A stretch of 64,000 bases of DNA from Ignavibacterium sp. (GCA_018335755.1 JAGXRK010000027.1:1-64000); one strand, 5' to 3'. Counted from the first letter of the stretch, positions 52,940 to 62,815 are shown. Notes: generated by a model from the sequence alone, not told the origin. Translations and numbers: made by a program.

Positions 52940-54277
52940 TTACTCTTGAATAATCACCTTCTCAACCGGCTTTATACCAAGCTCAGCCAATTCCTTTAAA
53001 GCAGGTTTACAAATTTCCGGGTAGATTGGAATGATCACACCCTTTTCCTTTACTTTGTTGCTTAGTATTAGATTAACTGCTATTCCCATTGGCAATCCGA
53101 CTGTTGAGGACATTGCAGTATTAAAACCAGGCTCACCTTTTACGACAAACGAAGATACAATTTTCTCAACTCTGTTTTCAATTTCATATTTAACTTCAGT
53201 GTGAAGTATGACCATATCAATGTCGTTTTCATTAAACTTCCACTTCTTCTTTAGAAGATCAAGCAATATTTCTGATGGTGTTGCATCTTTTAATTTAATC
53301 TTCTTATCGCTCAATAAACCAAGCCATTCTATTTTATCGATTATCTCACTTCCATTCGGTTCATTTAGAAAAGCTATCAATGCCTGTTTTGTATCAACAC
53401 CATTATTCTTTTGCAGATAAAAAGATAACCATTCCCTGTATGTCAAATTATGAGAGTCGGGAACGATATACCTGTTGTCTGTTAATCCAATTTGCACAAG
53501 AGCATTCCAGGCTTTACAGAATCCGATTTTACGCATCGATCCTCTGAAAACATTTGGAATTTTTGGTATGCTGTAGATTCTCCTGTACTTAATAGAATCA
53601 CGGTTAGGATACGCTTCAAACTTTCCAAGCTCCGGCACATCAACAATGTGTGTGTCTAGAAACAATCTGTTATAAGGAACTATTCTTAACTTGCCGTTAT
53701 GTACATATCTTGCGCTTGCCATTCCTGCTATAACAACATTCATCGGGTTCCAGGTTATTTTATATCCCCACGGATTATCATCGCTTTCAGGAGCTATCAA
53801 TCCCCCTCCGAATGAACGAAGTGAAATAAGATTTCCACCCTTATTTTTCACTTTACTTATCAGCCGCATTGTATCCATATGATCAATACCCGGATCGAGC
53901 CCCATTTCATTAAGAAAGATCAATCCGGCATCCTTAACCTGTTTATCATATGAAGCCATTTCGGAAGAAATATATGAGGCAGTAACTAAATGTGCACGAT
54001 GTTTAATACAATCTTTTATAAGATGTGTGTGATGAGTTTCAGGAAGAAGTGAAACTACGATGTCCGCTTTTGCAATCTGAGCACCACGTTCATCATCATC
54101 CATAACATTAAATTTTATTGCTTTAGCTCTCGGGTGATCGCCGGCTTTTTGTTCTGCTGATTCAAGAGATTGATCAGCTACAGTTACAAACCAGCCCGAC
54201 TCAGCACTTTTACTTAAAAGATATTTTACTAACGAGGAGGATGTGCGTCCCGCACCGATTACGAGAATGTTTTTCAT
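52940..54277 (-). CDS. Saccharopine dehydrogenase half
   Basis: A 445-residue saccharopine dehydrogenase: Rossmann motif VIGAGRTSSSLVKYLL, then KADIVVSLLPETHHTHLIKDCI, MGLDPGIDHMDTMRLI, and the SFGGGLIAPESDDNPWGYKITWNP region typical of the AASS C-terminal half. It cleaves saccharopine to glutamate and aminoadipate semialdehyde in lysine catabolism. It converges with the lysine-ketoglutarate reductase gene; the stops are 71 bp apart. The reverse strand near its stop has a six-base CTCTTA repeat. Confidence 0.9.
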   Translation of the reverse strand: MKNILVIGAGRTSSSLVKYLLSKSAESGWFVTVADQSLESAEQKAGDHPRAKAIKFNVMDDDERGAQIAKADIVVSLLPETHHTHLIKDCIKHRAHLVTASYISSEMASYDKQVKDAGLIFLNEMGLDPGIDHMDTMRLISKVKNKGGNLISLRSFGGGLIAPESDDNPWGYKITWNPMNVVIAGMASARYVHNGKLRIVPYNRLFLDTHIVDVPELGKFEAYPNRDSIKYRRIYSIPKIPNVFRGSMRKIGFCKAWNALVQIGLTDNRYIVPDSHNLTYREWLSFYLQKNNGVDTKQALIAFLNEPNGSEIIDKIEWLGLLSDKKIKLKDATPSEILLDLLKKKWKFNENDIDMVILHTEVKYEIENRVEKIVSSFVVKGEPGFNTAMSSTVGLPMGIAVNLILSNKVKEKGVIIPIYPEICKPALKELAELGIKPVEKVIIQE

Positions 54278-54442
54278 AAATCTTTAAATAATTTTATTGC
54301 CGCTTCAAAACTAATGTAATTGATAACAAAGATTCAATTTTGCCAGTCATAATCTGGTGTTTTGATAAATAAATGATTTAATTAAAACATATCTATTCAC
54401 TATTTTTGTCTGAACTATTTTAACAACCTTAAGGAAAAATAA

Positions 54443-55204
54443 ATGAAAAAGATATCTGCTCTGTTTTTAGTTATAATCTTCTTAGCACTTCAATTTAATT
54501 TATCAGCACAGGAAACCATTAACGATCAAAATAGATTAGCAAAAGATATTATTGATAAATATGTTGAAGCAATCGGTGGTAAAGAAGCGATGTCTTCTGT
54601 TGAAGACCGCACCACAATTATGCGTGGAAATATAATGGGACAAAATGTTACCATAATGATGAAGCAGAAATGGCCGAATAAATTACGTCAGGAAATAAGA
54701 GCCGGTGATATGAACCAGGTTACTGTATTTAATGGTGAAAAGGGTGTAATGACAGCTGCTGGTCAGGTTCTTGAAATTTCCGGCAAAGAACTCGATGCTC
54801 TTAAAATTGAATCTAATATGGATATTCTTTTCGATCCTGAATCTTTCGGCATTACGCTGGATTATGAAGGTGAAACTGTTGTTGATGAAACTCCTGCTCA
54901 TAAAATCAAAATGACTTTGCCTTCCGGCATCAGGTGGTTTCAATTTTATGATAAAGAAACCGGTTTGAAACTGCAGGAAAATAAGGAAATGCAGACACAG
55001 ATGGGGTTGATTGAAACTTCAACTTACTATTCAGACTATAAAGAAGTTGATGGGAAGCTCTATCCATATAAAGTTAAACAATCAATGGGTCCGCAATCTT
55101 TTGAGATGACTGTGAGCAGCATCAGAATTAACACAGGTATGGATGACTCAATTTTTGAAGTGGAAGAAAAACCTGCTCAGCAAGAAAATCCTGAGCTTGA
55201 ATGA
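54443..55204 (+). CDS. Exported LolA-like (outer membrane lipoprotein-sorting) protein
   Basis: A 253-residue exported protein with a signal peptide (cleavage near LSAQ), then a half-barrel of repeated beta strands: DIIDKYVEAIGGKEAMSSVED, KQKWPNKLRQEIRA, GVMTAAGQVLEISGKE and a C-terminal YYSDYKEVDGKLYPYKVK strand. It is related to LolA/LppX-type lipid-binding proteins. A TATTTTTG motif (54401-54408) matches the Bacteroidota -7 element upstream. It overlaps the HAD phosphatase gene by four bases (ATGA). Confidence 0.85.
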   Translation: MKKISALFLVIIFLALQFNLSAQETINDQNRLAKDIIDKYVEAIGGKEAMSSVEDRTTIMRGNIMGQNVTIMMKQKWPNKLRQEIRAGDMNQVTVFNGEKGVMTAAGQVLEISGKELDALKIESNMDILFDPESFGITLDYEGETVVDETPAHKIKMTLPSGIRWFQFYDKETGLKLQENKEMQTQMGLIETSTYYSDYKEVDGKLYPYKVKQSMGPQSFEMTVSSIRINTGMDDSIFEVEEKPAQQENPELE

Positions 55205-55818
55205 GAAAATACTCTGCAGTTGTTTTTGATTTAGGGATGGTGCTTGTTCCTTTCGATTACAATATAATGGTACAGCGACTTGTAGAAGTTGAGCCGGGTT
55301 TGGGTGATCATTTTATTGATAGCTATAAAAGTAATTATCAAACTCACAGAGATTTTGAACGCGGTGACATAAGTGAAAATGATTTCGTAAATATGATGTT
55401 AAATGTGCTCGATCATAAAATTGATTCCGGAACATTTAAAAGATTCTATTCAGAGATTTTCACTTTTAATCAAAATGTTATCGATCTTCTGCCGGTAATT
55501 AAAAAGAATTACCGGCTATTCCTTCTTTCTAATACAAATGCTATTCATCAGAATTACGGATGGAAAGATTTTTCATTTATACAGCATTTTGAAAAATTGA
55601 TATTGTCGCACGAAGTCGGTGCAGTAAAACCGGAAGAAAAAATCTATCGTGCTGTTGAAGCTGCCTCCGGACTGCCATCTGAAGAACATATTTTTATAGA
55701 TGATATTAAGGAATATGCTGAAGCAGCGATTAAATTGGGCTGGGATGGAATTCACTTTATTGGTTATGATGATCTTGTGGTTAATCTCAAATCAAAAGGA
55801 ATTTTGAACTCTGTTTAG
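55201..55818 (+). CDS. HAD-family phosphatase
   Basis: A 205-residue HAD subfamily IA enzyme: motif I VFDLGMVLVPFD with nucleophile Asp, a cap domain (~15-85), motif II LLSNTNAIHQNYGW (Ser/Thr), motif III Lys in GAVKPEEKIY and motif IV FIDDIKEYAEAA with two Asp. It probably removes phosphate from a small metabolite; the substrate is unknown. Start overlaps the LolA-like gene's stop, so expression is coupled. Confidence 0.9.
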   Translation: MRKYSAVVFDLGMVLVPFDYNIMVQRLVEVEPGLGDHFIDSYKSNYQTHRDFERGDISENDFVNMMLNVLDHKIDSGTFKRFYSEIFTFNQNVIDLLPVIKKNYRLFLLSNTNAIHQNYGWKDFSFIQHFEKLILSHEVGAVKPEEKIYRAVEAASGLPSEEHIFIDDIKEYAEAAIKLGWDGIHFIGYDDLVVNLKSKGILNSV

Positions 55819-55935
55819 TAACGCAGTGTGTATATAAAGTGAGCAAATTAATTCTTTGAGCGGAAATATCAACTTAGTATTTCTAAATTATTTTATAAAA
55901 TTTCTGCTCTTTTTAAATTACAATCTGAAATTAAT

Positions 55936-57237
55936 ATGATACTACGAACAATTTTCTCGATACTATTGTTAGCTTCTATAAACGCTAATGCACAAAAGGA
56001 AGCTGCTGTATTTATTAATGCCAAAGTTTTTCCTGTTAACGCTGAACCAATTGAAAACGGTGCCCTTGTTATACAAAACGGGAAGATCATTTTTGTGGGA
56101 AAAGCAGATGAATTAAAAGGCGGTTTTGAAAATATTATTGACGTTTCAGGAAAAGTAATTTTACCGGGACTTGTTGATACTCATTCACATATCGGAGAAG
56201 GTGACGGCGGAGACCGTTCCTCTACAACTCATCCGGACGTAAGAATTCTTGATGCGATTGATCCGAATAGTGATACCTTCAAAAAAGCTATTGCCGGAGG
56301 CATTACAACAGTAAATGTTATGCCCGGCTCAGGTCATTTAATGAGCGGACAAACCGTTTACCTGAAACTTAGAAAAGATTCAAAGGTAATAGAAGATATG
56401 TTATTCTGTGAGGATCCGCTTAATGATATTTGCGGAGGATTAAAAATGGCTAACGGCACTAATTCTTTGCGCGAACCCCCTTTCACCGGAACAAGGGGAA
56501 AGTCTGCGGCTGTAATAAGACAGCTTTTTATAAAGGCAGTTGAATATAAAAGTCAAATTGATAGAGCTGCCGGTGATCATGAAAAAATGCCGGCACGTAA
56601 TATTGAGATGGAAGCTTTACTGGAAGTTCTTGATGGAAGAAGAATCGTTCAGCATCATACACACCGTGCAGATGATATTATTACAGTTATAAGACTTTCA
56701 AAAGAATTTGGCTTCAAAGTGGTTTTACATCACGTAAGTGAAGGATGGAAAGTTGCTGAAGAAATTGCAGAAGCTAATGTTCCCTGCTCAATAATAATGA
56801 TCGATTCTCCCGGTGGTAAACTCGAAGCCGTTAACTTAATTTATAAAACCGGGGCTGTGCTTGAAGAAGCCGGTGTTGATGTGGCTTATCATACCGATGA
56901 TGGAATTACTGATTCAAGATTCTTCCTGCGGTCTGCTGCTTTTGGAGTAAGAGCGGGGATGAGTTACAATAAATCTATCGAAGCTTTAACTTTAGCCGGC
57001 GCAAGAATGCTTGGACTTGAAAACAGGGTCGGCTCACTTGAAACAGGCAAAGACGCTGATTTTATTATTCTATCGGGTGATCCGCTAAGTCTCTATACCA
57101 GGGTTGAACAAACCTGGGTTGAGGGCGAAAAAGTATTTGATTTTAATGACCCTGAAAGTCGTAAATACAGCCTCGGTGGTTATGAGGTTTACCGCGGTGA
57201 TTATCAATACCTGCATAATTGTGGAGGTGAAGAATGA
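55936..57237 (+). CDS. Exported amidohydrolase, metal site intact
   Basis: A 433-residue amidohydrolase-superfamily protein with a signal peptide (NANAQ). It has the HxH motif His83-x-His85 in DTHSHIGE, further likely ligands at His240/241/243 (QHHTHRADDI) and His265/266 (VLHHVSEG), and Asp in YHTDDG (321-322). This full set supports metal-dependent hydrolysis, perhaps of an amide or imide; the substrate is unknown. The C-terminal part GKDADFIILSGDPLSLYTRVE is typical of the superfamily. It overlaps the next gene by four bases. Confidence 0.88.
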   Translation: MILRTIFSILLLASINANAQKEAAVFINAKVFPVNAEPIENGALVIQNGKIIFVGKADELKGGFENIIDVSGKVILPGLVDTHSHIGEGDGGDRSSTTHPDVRILDAIDPNSDTFKKAIAGGITTVNVMPGSGHLMSGQTVYLKLRKDSKVIEDMLFCEDPLNDICGGLKMANGTNSLREPPFTGTRGKSAAVIRQLFIKAVEYKSQIDRAAGDHEKMPARNIEMEALLEVLDGRRIVQHHTHRADDIITVIRLSKEFGFKVVLHHVSEGWKVAEEIAEANVPCSIIMIDSPGGKLEAVNLIYKTGAVLEEAGVDVAYHTDDGITDSRFFLRSAAFGVRAGMSYNKSIEALTLAGARMLGLENRVGSLETGKDADFIILSGDPLSLYTRVEQTWVEGEKVFDFNDPESRKYSLGGYEVYRGDYQYLHNCGGEE

Positions 57238-58442
57238 AAATTATTCTAACATTCATTCTTGCTGTTATTGTTTGTTTCAACCCGGCACTCTCACAAATCG
57301 CTGTTAAGGGTGAAACCATCTATACTATGAGTGGAGATCCAATTGAAAAAGGTATTGTGCTGATAAACAAAGGAAAGATTGAAAAGGTTGGCAGGCAATC
57401 AGATGTACAGATACCGGAAGGTTATAAAATATTAGAGGGAAAAGTTATTACGCCGGGGTTGATTGATGCACGAACTGTTGTAGGGTTATCCGGAATATAT
57501 AATTACAGACACGATCAGGATCAGCTTGAAAAATCTGATGCGATACAACCTGAACTGAGAGCGGTTGATGCTTATAATAAAGATGAAAAACTTGTTGATT
57601 TTCTTCTTAGTCTGGGTATAACTACAATTCATACCGGTCACGGACCCGGAGCTCTTGCAAGCGGACAAACAATGATAGCAAAAACTTACAGCGAGTCTTA
57701 TAACGATTATGTTGTTGATTCACTTACTATGGTTGCATTTACGCTTGGTAATACTGTCAGATCAAATTATTCAAAACCCGGCACACGTTCAAAGGCTGTT
57801 GCAATGCTTAGAAGTGAGTTTCTAAAAGCACAGGAATATCTTAAAAAACAGAATTCGAATGATGAAAAAGAAAGACCGAAAAGAGATTTGAAACTCGAAA
57901 TTCTGGCTAAGGTACTAAATGGCGATGTCCGCGCACTGTTTACTGTTAACCGCGCAGTTGATATTATGGCGGCATTAAGATTAGCAGATGAGTTTGGATT
58001 TAAACCCGTTCTTGATGGCGTGGCGGAAGGTTATCTTTTGCTTGATGAATTGAAGGTAAGAAAACTTGAGATTATACTTCATCCAACAATGGTCAGAACT
58101 TATGGTGATACTAAAAATGCATCCCTTGAAACACCAAAAACATTTTATGAAGCCGGAATTCTTTTTTCACTACAGAGCGGCTATGAAAGTTATGTTCCTA
58201 AAACACGGGTTGTTCTGTTTGAAGCTGCAATGGCTCACTCTTATGGTCTGCCTCTTGAAGAAGCTTTAGCAAGTATAACTATTAATCCAGCAAAGCTATT
58301 GGGTATAGATGAATCTGTCGGATCACTTGAAGAAGGAAAGTTTGCAGATATTGTGGTTTTTGACGGCAATCCTTTTGAATATACCTCTCACGTCTGTAAA
58401 GTAATTGTAAAAGGTAAAATTGTTAAAGACGAATGTTTTTAA
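57234..58442 (+). CDS. Exported amidohydrolase-like protein lacking metal ligands
   Basis: A 402-residue paralogue of the preceding protein with signal peptide (ALSQ). The superfamily scaffold is intact (GKVITPGLIDAR, KFADIVVFDGNPFEYTSHVCKV), but each metal-ligand position is changed: HSH becomes ART (79-81), QHHTHRADDI becomes LFTVNRAVDI, VLHHVSEG becomes VLDGVAEG and YHTDDG is lost. It is probably catalytically inactive and could be a partner subunit. Coupled to the active gene by an ATGA overlap. Confidence 0.88.
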   Translation: MKIILTFILAVIVCFNPALSQIAVKGETIYTMSGDPIEKGIVLINKGKIEKVGRQSDVQIPEGYKILEGKVITPGLIDARTVVGLSGIYNYRHDQDQLEKSDAIQPELRAVDAYNKDEKLVDFLLSLGITTIHTGHGPGALASGQTMIAKTYSESYNDYVVDSLTMVAFTLGNTVRSNYSKPGTRSKAVAMLRSEFLKAQEYLKKQNSNDEKERPKRDLKLEILAKVLNGDVRALFTVNRAVDIMAALRLADEFGFKPVLDGVAEGYLLLDELKVRKLEIILHPTMVRTYGDTKNASLETPKTFYEAGILFSLQSGYESYVPKTRVVLFEAAMAHSYGLPLEEALASITINPAKLLGIDESVGSLEEGKFADIVVFDGNPFEYTSHVCKVIVKGKIVKDECF

Positions 58443-58459
58443 AAATAACGGTGTGATTA

Positions 58460-58729
58460 GTGAAAGTTATAAATGATATAAAAGGCAGCAGGTTTGTTCT
58501 GAATATTGACGGTGAAGAAGTATATGTGATGTATGCTGAAGATAAAACCACGATTGACCTTTACTCGACTTACACTCCATCGAAATTAAGAGGAAAGGGA
58601 CTTGCTGCAATTGTTGTTAAAGCCGGATTCGATTATGCAAAAGAAAAAAATCTAAAAGTAATTGCCGGCTGCTGGTATGTAAGAAAATTTGCTGAGATGT
58701 ATGAGGAGTATGGAGAGATGTTGAAATGA
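58460..58729 (+). CDS. Small GNAT-family acetyltransferase (YjdJ type)
   Basis: An 89-residue single-domain GNAT protein: strands at the start, then the acetyl-CoA loop TPSKLRGKGLAAIVVKAGFDYAKEKNLKVIAGCWYVRKF. This short type resembles the YjdJ/human NATD1 group; the substrate is unknown. The start is a GTG at 58460, 17 bp after the amidohydrolase-like gene, so it is probably part of that transcript. Confidence 0.9.
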   Translation: MKVINDIKGSRFVLNIDGEEVYVMYAEDKTTIDLYSTYTPSKLRGKGLAAIVVKAGFDYAKEKNLKVIAGCWYVRKFAEMYEEYGEMLK

Positions 58730-58763
58730 ACTACGCTATTTGTTTTTGATTGCTGCAGTAATA

Positions 58764-58839
58764 TGTCATTTCGACTCCGACAAAGTCGGGGGAGAAATCT
58801 TTTTCAACACAAAGACTTCTCCCTCCGGTGGAAGTGACA
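58764..58839. repeat. TGTCATTTCG palindromic repeat copy
   Basis: TGTCATTTCGA at 58764 and GGAAGTGACA at 58830-58839 form the ends, with inner GGGAGAAATCT and AGACTTCTCCC arms and a small CCGAC/GTCGG hairpin (58777-58789). It lies between the convergent GNAT and OsmC genes. It belongs to the same family as 599-834. Confidence 0.8.
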
Positions 58840-58865
58840 CTTAAATTTTTTTAGAAGTAAAATAA

Positions 58866-59291
58866 CTATGCTAACTTAGCATTTAAGCTCATCTCAACTT
58901 TTAATGCTCTTGAAACCGGGCAGGCAGCTTTTGTTGCTTCTGCGTGTTTCAGAAAAGTTGCTTCATCAATTCCTTCTACACTGGCTTCAGTATTTATAAC
59001 AATTTTAGTAATTGTAAATCCGCCTTCAAGCTTTTCAAGATGAACATCATCAGTTGTTTTGATTGAATTAACTTTAAAGCCTTCTTTGGCTAATCCGTTT
59101 GCAAGAGCCATTGAATAGCATGCCGCGTGTGCTGCGCCTAACAGTTCTTCCGGATTAGTTTCCGAACCTTGTTCAAATCTCGATTTGAAATTATATGCGA
59201 TATTGCTTAATGCACCGCTCTCAGAACTTAAAACGCCTTTTCCTTCAACAAGATTACCGTTCCATTCTGCACTGCCTTTTCTTATAGCCAT
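58866..59291 (-). CDS. osmC: OsmC-family peroxiredoxin-like protein
   Basis: A 141-residue OsmC/Ohr fold protein with the two conserved cysteines in GAAHAACYSMALA and TKAACPVSRAL, and the N-terminal RKGSAEWNGNLVEGKG. It reduces organic or inorganic peroxides with a thiol cofactor. A strong ribosome site, AGGAGAAA, precedes the ATG. It is monocistronic. OsmC is favoured over Ohr by the sequence around the second Cys. Confidence 0.93.
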   Translation of the reverse strand: MAIRKGSAEWNGNLVEGKGVLSSESGALSNIAYNFKSRFEQGSETNPEELLGAAHAACYSMALANGLAKEGFKVNSIKTTDDVHLEKLEGGFTITKIVINTEASVEGIDEATFLKHAEATKAACPVSRALKVEMSLNAKLA

Positions 59292-59493
59292 AATTTTCTC
59301 CTTTTGTGGTTTTAGTTTTAATTAAAGTGTATTTCAAATATTAAAAAATTAGACTAGTGAACAAAGTCGATTTATACAGACTTGAAAGTTTTAACTTTTC
59401 TATAATCTCATTTGAGCTCTTTTTAGTAATTTTACTTGTCAATTTTAAATTGATTACAATATTCTATAAAATCTTAACATTAAAGGTTCAATA

Positions 59494-61593
59494 ATGTTGA
59501 AAACTATTCTTATCACTGCTGTTTTATTATTTCAAACCGGTCTGCTTGCTCAATTTCAGTACCCTGAAACAAAAAAAGTTGATGTTGTAGATGACTATCA
59601 CGGAACAAAGGTAGCAGATCCATACCGGTGGCTTGAAGATGATCACTCCGAAGAAACCAAAGCCTGGGTAACTGAACAGAATAAAGTAACATTCGGTTAT
59701 TTAGAAAGCATTCCGTTCAGAGATAAGATCAAGGAAAGATTCACACAGATATTTAACTACCCGAAGTACGGTGCACCATTTAAAGCCGGTGACAAATATT
59801 ATTTCTTCAAGAATGACGGTTTACAGAATCAAAGTGTAATGTATGTAAAGAACGATATTAATGCAGAAGCAAAAGTTTTTTTTGATCCCAACAAACTTTC
59901 TGAAGATGGAACCAAAGCGCTAAGCACTTTTTCTTTTTCAGATGATGGTAAATACCTTGCTTACGGTGTTTCAACGGGAGGTTCTGACTGGAATGAGTTT
60001 TTTGTGATGAATACTGAAACACAGGAACAATTATCCGATCATCTTAAATGGATAAAGTTTTCAGGCATAGCCTGGAAAGGAAATGGTTTTTACTACAATC
60101 GATTCCCCGAACCGACAGGCTCAGAGCTTTCGACAAAGAATGAATACAGTAAAGTTTATTATCATAAAATAGGCGACAAACAGGAAGACGATATTCTCAT
60201 TTATGAAGATAACAAGAGACCGAACCGCGGCTTCAGCGCTCAAACCACAAATGATGAAAGATTTTTAATTGTTTATATGCGTGAAGGCACAAGCAATAAT
60301 GGTTTTATGGTAAAAGATCTGTCTTATCCAGACGGAAAATTCATAACCATTACTGATGATCTTAAAAACAATTATGCTGTGCTTGATAATATTGATGATA
60401 AGTTATTAGTCCGTACAGATTTTGATGCACCAAACTATAGACTGTTACTTGTTGATCCGAAAAATCCAGCAAGAGAAAACTGGAAAGACATACTGCCTGA
60501 AAAGAAAGATGTTCTGCAGGGAGTAAGAATAATAGGCGGAAAACTGATCGCAACTTATATGCAGGATGTAGCTCATCACGTTTATCTTTTTGATTTGAAC
60601 GGAAAACCGGAAGGTGAAATTGAACTGCCTTCACTTGGCACCGTAGGATTCAGCGGCAAGAGAAATGAGAATATTGCTTTTTATACTTTTACTTCGTTCA
60701 CTTATCCGGGGACGATTTATAAGTTTGATGTAAACACGAAAAAATCCGAATTGTATCAGCAGATAGAACTGGATTTTGATTTTGATAATTATGAAACAAA
60801 ACAGGTGTTCTATAAAAGCAAGGACGGAACAAAAATTCCGATGTTCATTGTTCATAAAAAAGGTTTGAAGCTTGATGGAAGCAATCCAACCTACCTTTAT
60901 GCTTACGGCGGATTTAATTCAAGCCGGCTTCCGACATTCAGCACTACAAGACTTATGCTTCTTGAAAATGACGGCATTTATGCTTTAGCTAACCTGCGCG
61001 GAGGAGGTGAATACGGTGAAGCATGGCATAAAGCAGGTATGCTGGATAAAAAACAAAATGTTTACCATGATTTTATAGCCGCAGCGGAGTACCTGATAAA
61101 AGAAGGCTATACATCTCCATCAAAGCTGGCAATTGCCGGCGGTTCAAACGGCGGCTTGCTCATCGGTGCCGTGATAAACCAGAGACCGGAATTATTTCAG
61201 GTTGCTCTGCCCGCAGTTGGCGTAATGGATATGCTTCGCTATCATAAATTTACAATCGGGTATTACTGGGCTGTTGAGTATGGCTCAAGCGACGATCCCG
61301 AACAGTTTAAATACCTCTATGCATATTCTCCGCTGCATAATATAAGAGAAGGATTGAATTATCCTGCTACTCTGGTTACAACTGCTGATCACGATGACAG
61401 GGTTGTTCCAGCACATTCATTTAAGTACATAGCAGAATTACAGTCAAAGTATAACGGTGAAAATCCGGTTATGATACGCATAGAAACACAGGCAGGTCAT
61501 GGTGCAGGCAAGCCGACTTCTAAAATAATTGAAGAAGTTGCAGATGTGTGGTCTTTTGTGTTTTATAATCTGGGTGTTACACCGAAGTATTGA
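59494..61593 (+). CDS. Exported prolyl oligopeptidase (S9A)
   Basis: A 699-residue serine peptidase with a signal peptide (TGLLAQ), an N-terminal seven-bladed propeller and a C-terminal alpha/beta hydrolase domain. The catalytic triad is in GGSNGGLLIG (Ser), DHDDRVVPAHS (Asp) and AGHGAGKP (His). The RGGGEYGEAWHKAGML segment matches prolyl oligopeptidase. It hydrolyses short proline-containing peptides, in the periplasm here. It follows a 200-bp leader divergent from osmC. Confidence 0.95.
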   Translation: MLKTILITAVLLFQTGLLAQFQYPETKKVDVVDDYHGTKVADPYRWLEDDHSEETKAWVTEQNKVTFGYLESIPFRDKIKERFTQIFNYPKYGAPFKAGDKYYFFKNDGLQNQSVMYVKNDINAEAKVFFDPNKLSEDGTKALSTFSFSDDGKYLAYGVSTGGSDWNEFFVMNTETQEQLSDHLKWIKFSGIAWKGNGFYYNRFPEPTGSELSTKNEYSKVYYHKIGDKQEDDILIYEDNKRPNRGFSAQTTNDERFLIVYMREGTSNNGFMVKDLSYPDGKFITITDDLKNNYAVLDNIDDKLLVRTDFDAPNYRLLLVDPKNPARENWKDILPEKKDVLQGVRIIGGKLIATYMQDVAHHVYLFDLNGKPEGEIELPSLGTVGFSGKRNENIAFYTFTSFTYPGTIYKFDVNTKKSELYQQIELDFDFDNYETKQVFYKSKDGTKIPMFIVHKKGLKLDGSNPTYLYAYGGFNSSRLPTFSTTRLMLLENDGIYALANLRGGGEYGEAWHKAGMLDKKQNVYHDFIAAAEYLIKEGYTSPSKLAIAGGSNGGLLIGAVINQRPELFQVALPAVGVMDMLRYHKFTIGYYWAVEYGSSDDPEQFKYLYAYSPLHNIREGLNYPATLVTTADHDDRVVPAHSFKYIAELQSKYNGENPVMIRIETQAGHGAGKPTSKIIEEVADVWSFVFYNLGVTPKY

Positions 61594-61674
61594 TAAGAAA
61601 GTGAAAAGTGGAGATCAACTTTGGGTTGGGCTTCACTTATTCGATTTTACCTGAGGAAAAACAAATCAAACAAA

Positions 61675-62604
61675 CTAACGCATTAGTATCATCTTTCTTA
61701 CCTGTGTATTTCCTCCTATGGTTAGTTTATAAAAATATACTCCGCTTGAAAGTCCGTTACCATTAAAACTGCTTGAATACCTGCCTGCATATTTTTCTTC
61801 ATTTATAAGTTCTGCTACTTCGTTGCCGAGTAAGTCATACACTTTTAGGTTTACCAATGCATATTCTTTTAGTTCATATTCAATTGTCGTAGTAGGATTG
61901 AACGGGTTGGGATAGTTTTGAAAAAGCTTATACTCTGCTACCGGTGTAGTTTGAATATCATCTACTCCAACTGTTAGAAAGGTTGTATCACCATAAAGTA
62001 CACCATCTATTACACAACCCCGTAAGTAGATATAATTACCTAATTCAAAATCGTGAACGTAGTGCTCTAATAAACCAAATTCCTCTGACCAGAATGTATA
62101 GTTCTCATACCCTGAACTGTCAGTTACAAAAATTTCACGAACCTTAGTTGATGTTCCGAAAACAAGATAATAACTGGTGTCAACAACAAAATAATGGATT
62201 ATCTCGGAACCAGAGATAATTGTTAAGTTTTGCCAATAATCACCGGGTTGTGTATCAACTTTGTAATATTTCACTTTTGGATTAACGTAAAGTCCTGATG
62301 AATCAAACCGAATTACATATTCAGAATCAGTTATTCTGTGATAAATAAAACTCTCATTTAAGCTCCCGTGTATTGTGCGGTAAGTACATTTTGTTTTAAA
62401 GTAAGATTCCCCTTCAATTACAACCCCACTGTCCACAATCTCTAATCGATAGTATGGTCTCCACCAAAAATCTCTGGTAACCCAAATATTTCCAAGTTCT
62501 AATGGATATATGCTCCAGGGATATTCCTGTGAAAAACCAGCCTCGCCGAATATTAAAACAATAGCTATTACGCTTGTTCTAAATAGTTTTTTTGTTGTTT
62601 CCAT
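61675..62604 (-). CDS. T9SS type A sorting domain protein
   Basis: A 309-residue secreted protein: signal peptide near GEAGFSQ, a beta-rich middle of unknown family (~25-225), and a type IX sorting domain (~225-309) with LFQNYPNPFNPTTTIEYEL, VYDLLGNEVAEL and the C-terminal VRKMILMR. The middle has several Tyr/Trp-rich strands but no recognised catalytic motif. The stop faces the prolyl oligopeptidase gene. Confidence 0.9.
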   Translation of the reverse strand: METTKKLFRTSVIAIVLIFGEAGFSQEYPWSIYPLELGNIWVTRDFWWRPYYRLEIVDSGVVIEGESYFKTKCTYRTIHGSLNESFIYHRITDSEYVIRFDSSGLYVNPKVKYYKVDTQPGDYWQNLTIISGSEIIHYFVVDTSYYLVFGTSTKVREIFVTDSSGYENYTFWSEEFGLLEHYVHDFELGNYIYLRGCVIDGVLYGDTTFLTVGVDDIQTTPVAEYKLFQNYPNPFNPTTTIEYELKEYALVNLKVYDLLGNEVAELINEEKYAGRYSSSFNGNGLSSGVYFYKLTIGGNTQVRKMILMR

Positions 62605-62749
62605 ACTTACTAACTTATTTTCATTAATGAATAATTTCTGTATTAATTTAACTACGCGGGCAGTTGAGTAATTTCCAACGATAATACTAAAATAAGTTGC
62701 TCGAGCCTTTAACCTTTAGTTAAATATTTGATAATGCAACTTGTTTTAA

Positions 62750-62784
62750 AAAACAAAAGGGAAGCCTCAACACAAAGCTTCCCT
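62750..62784 (-). terminator. Rho-independent terminator for the creatininase gene
   Basis: On the minus strand AGGGAAGC (62784-62777) pairs with GCTTCCCT (62765-62758), 11-base loop, followed by TTTTGTTTTTT. It lies about 285 bp past the creatininase stop, so an untranslated 3' region is implied. A T-run on the plus side (62793-62800) would also let it act in that direction. Confidence 0.7.
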
Positions 62785-62815
62785 AAAGTAAAACTTTTTT
62801 TATTATTAAACATAT

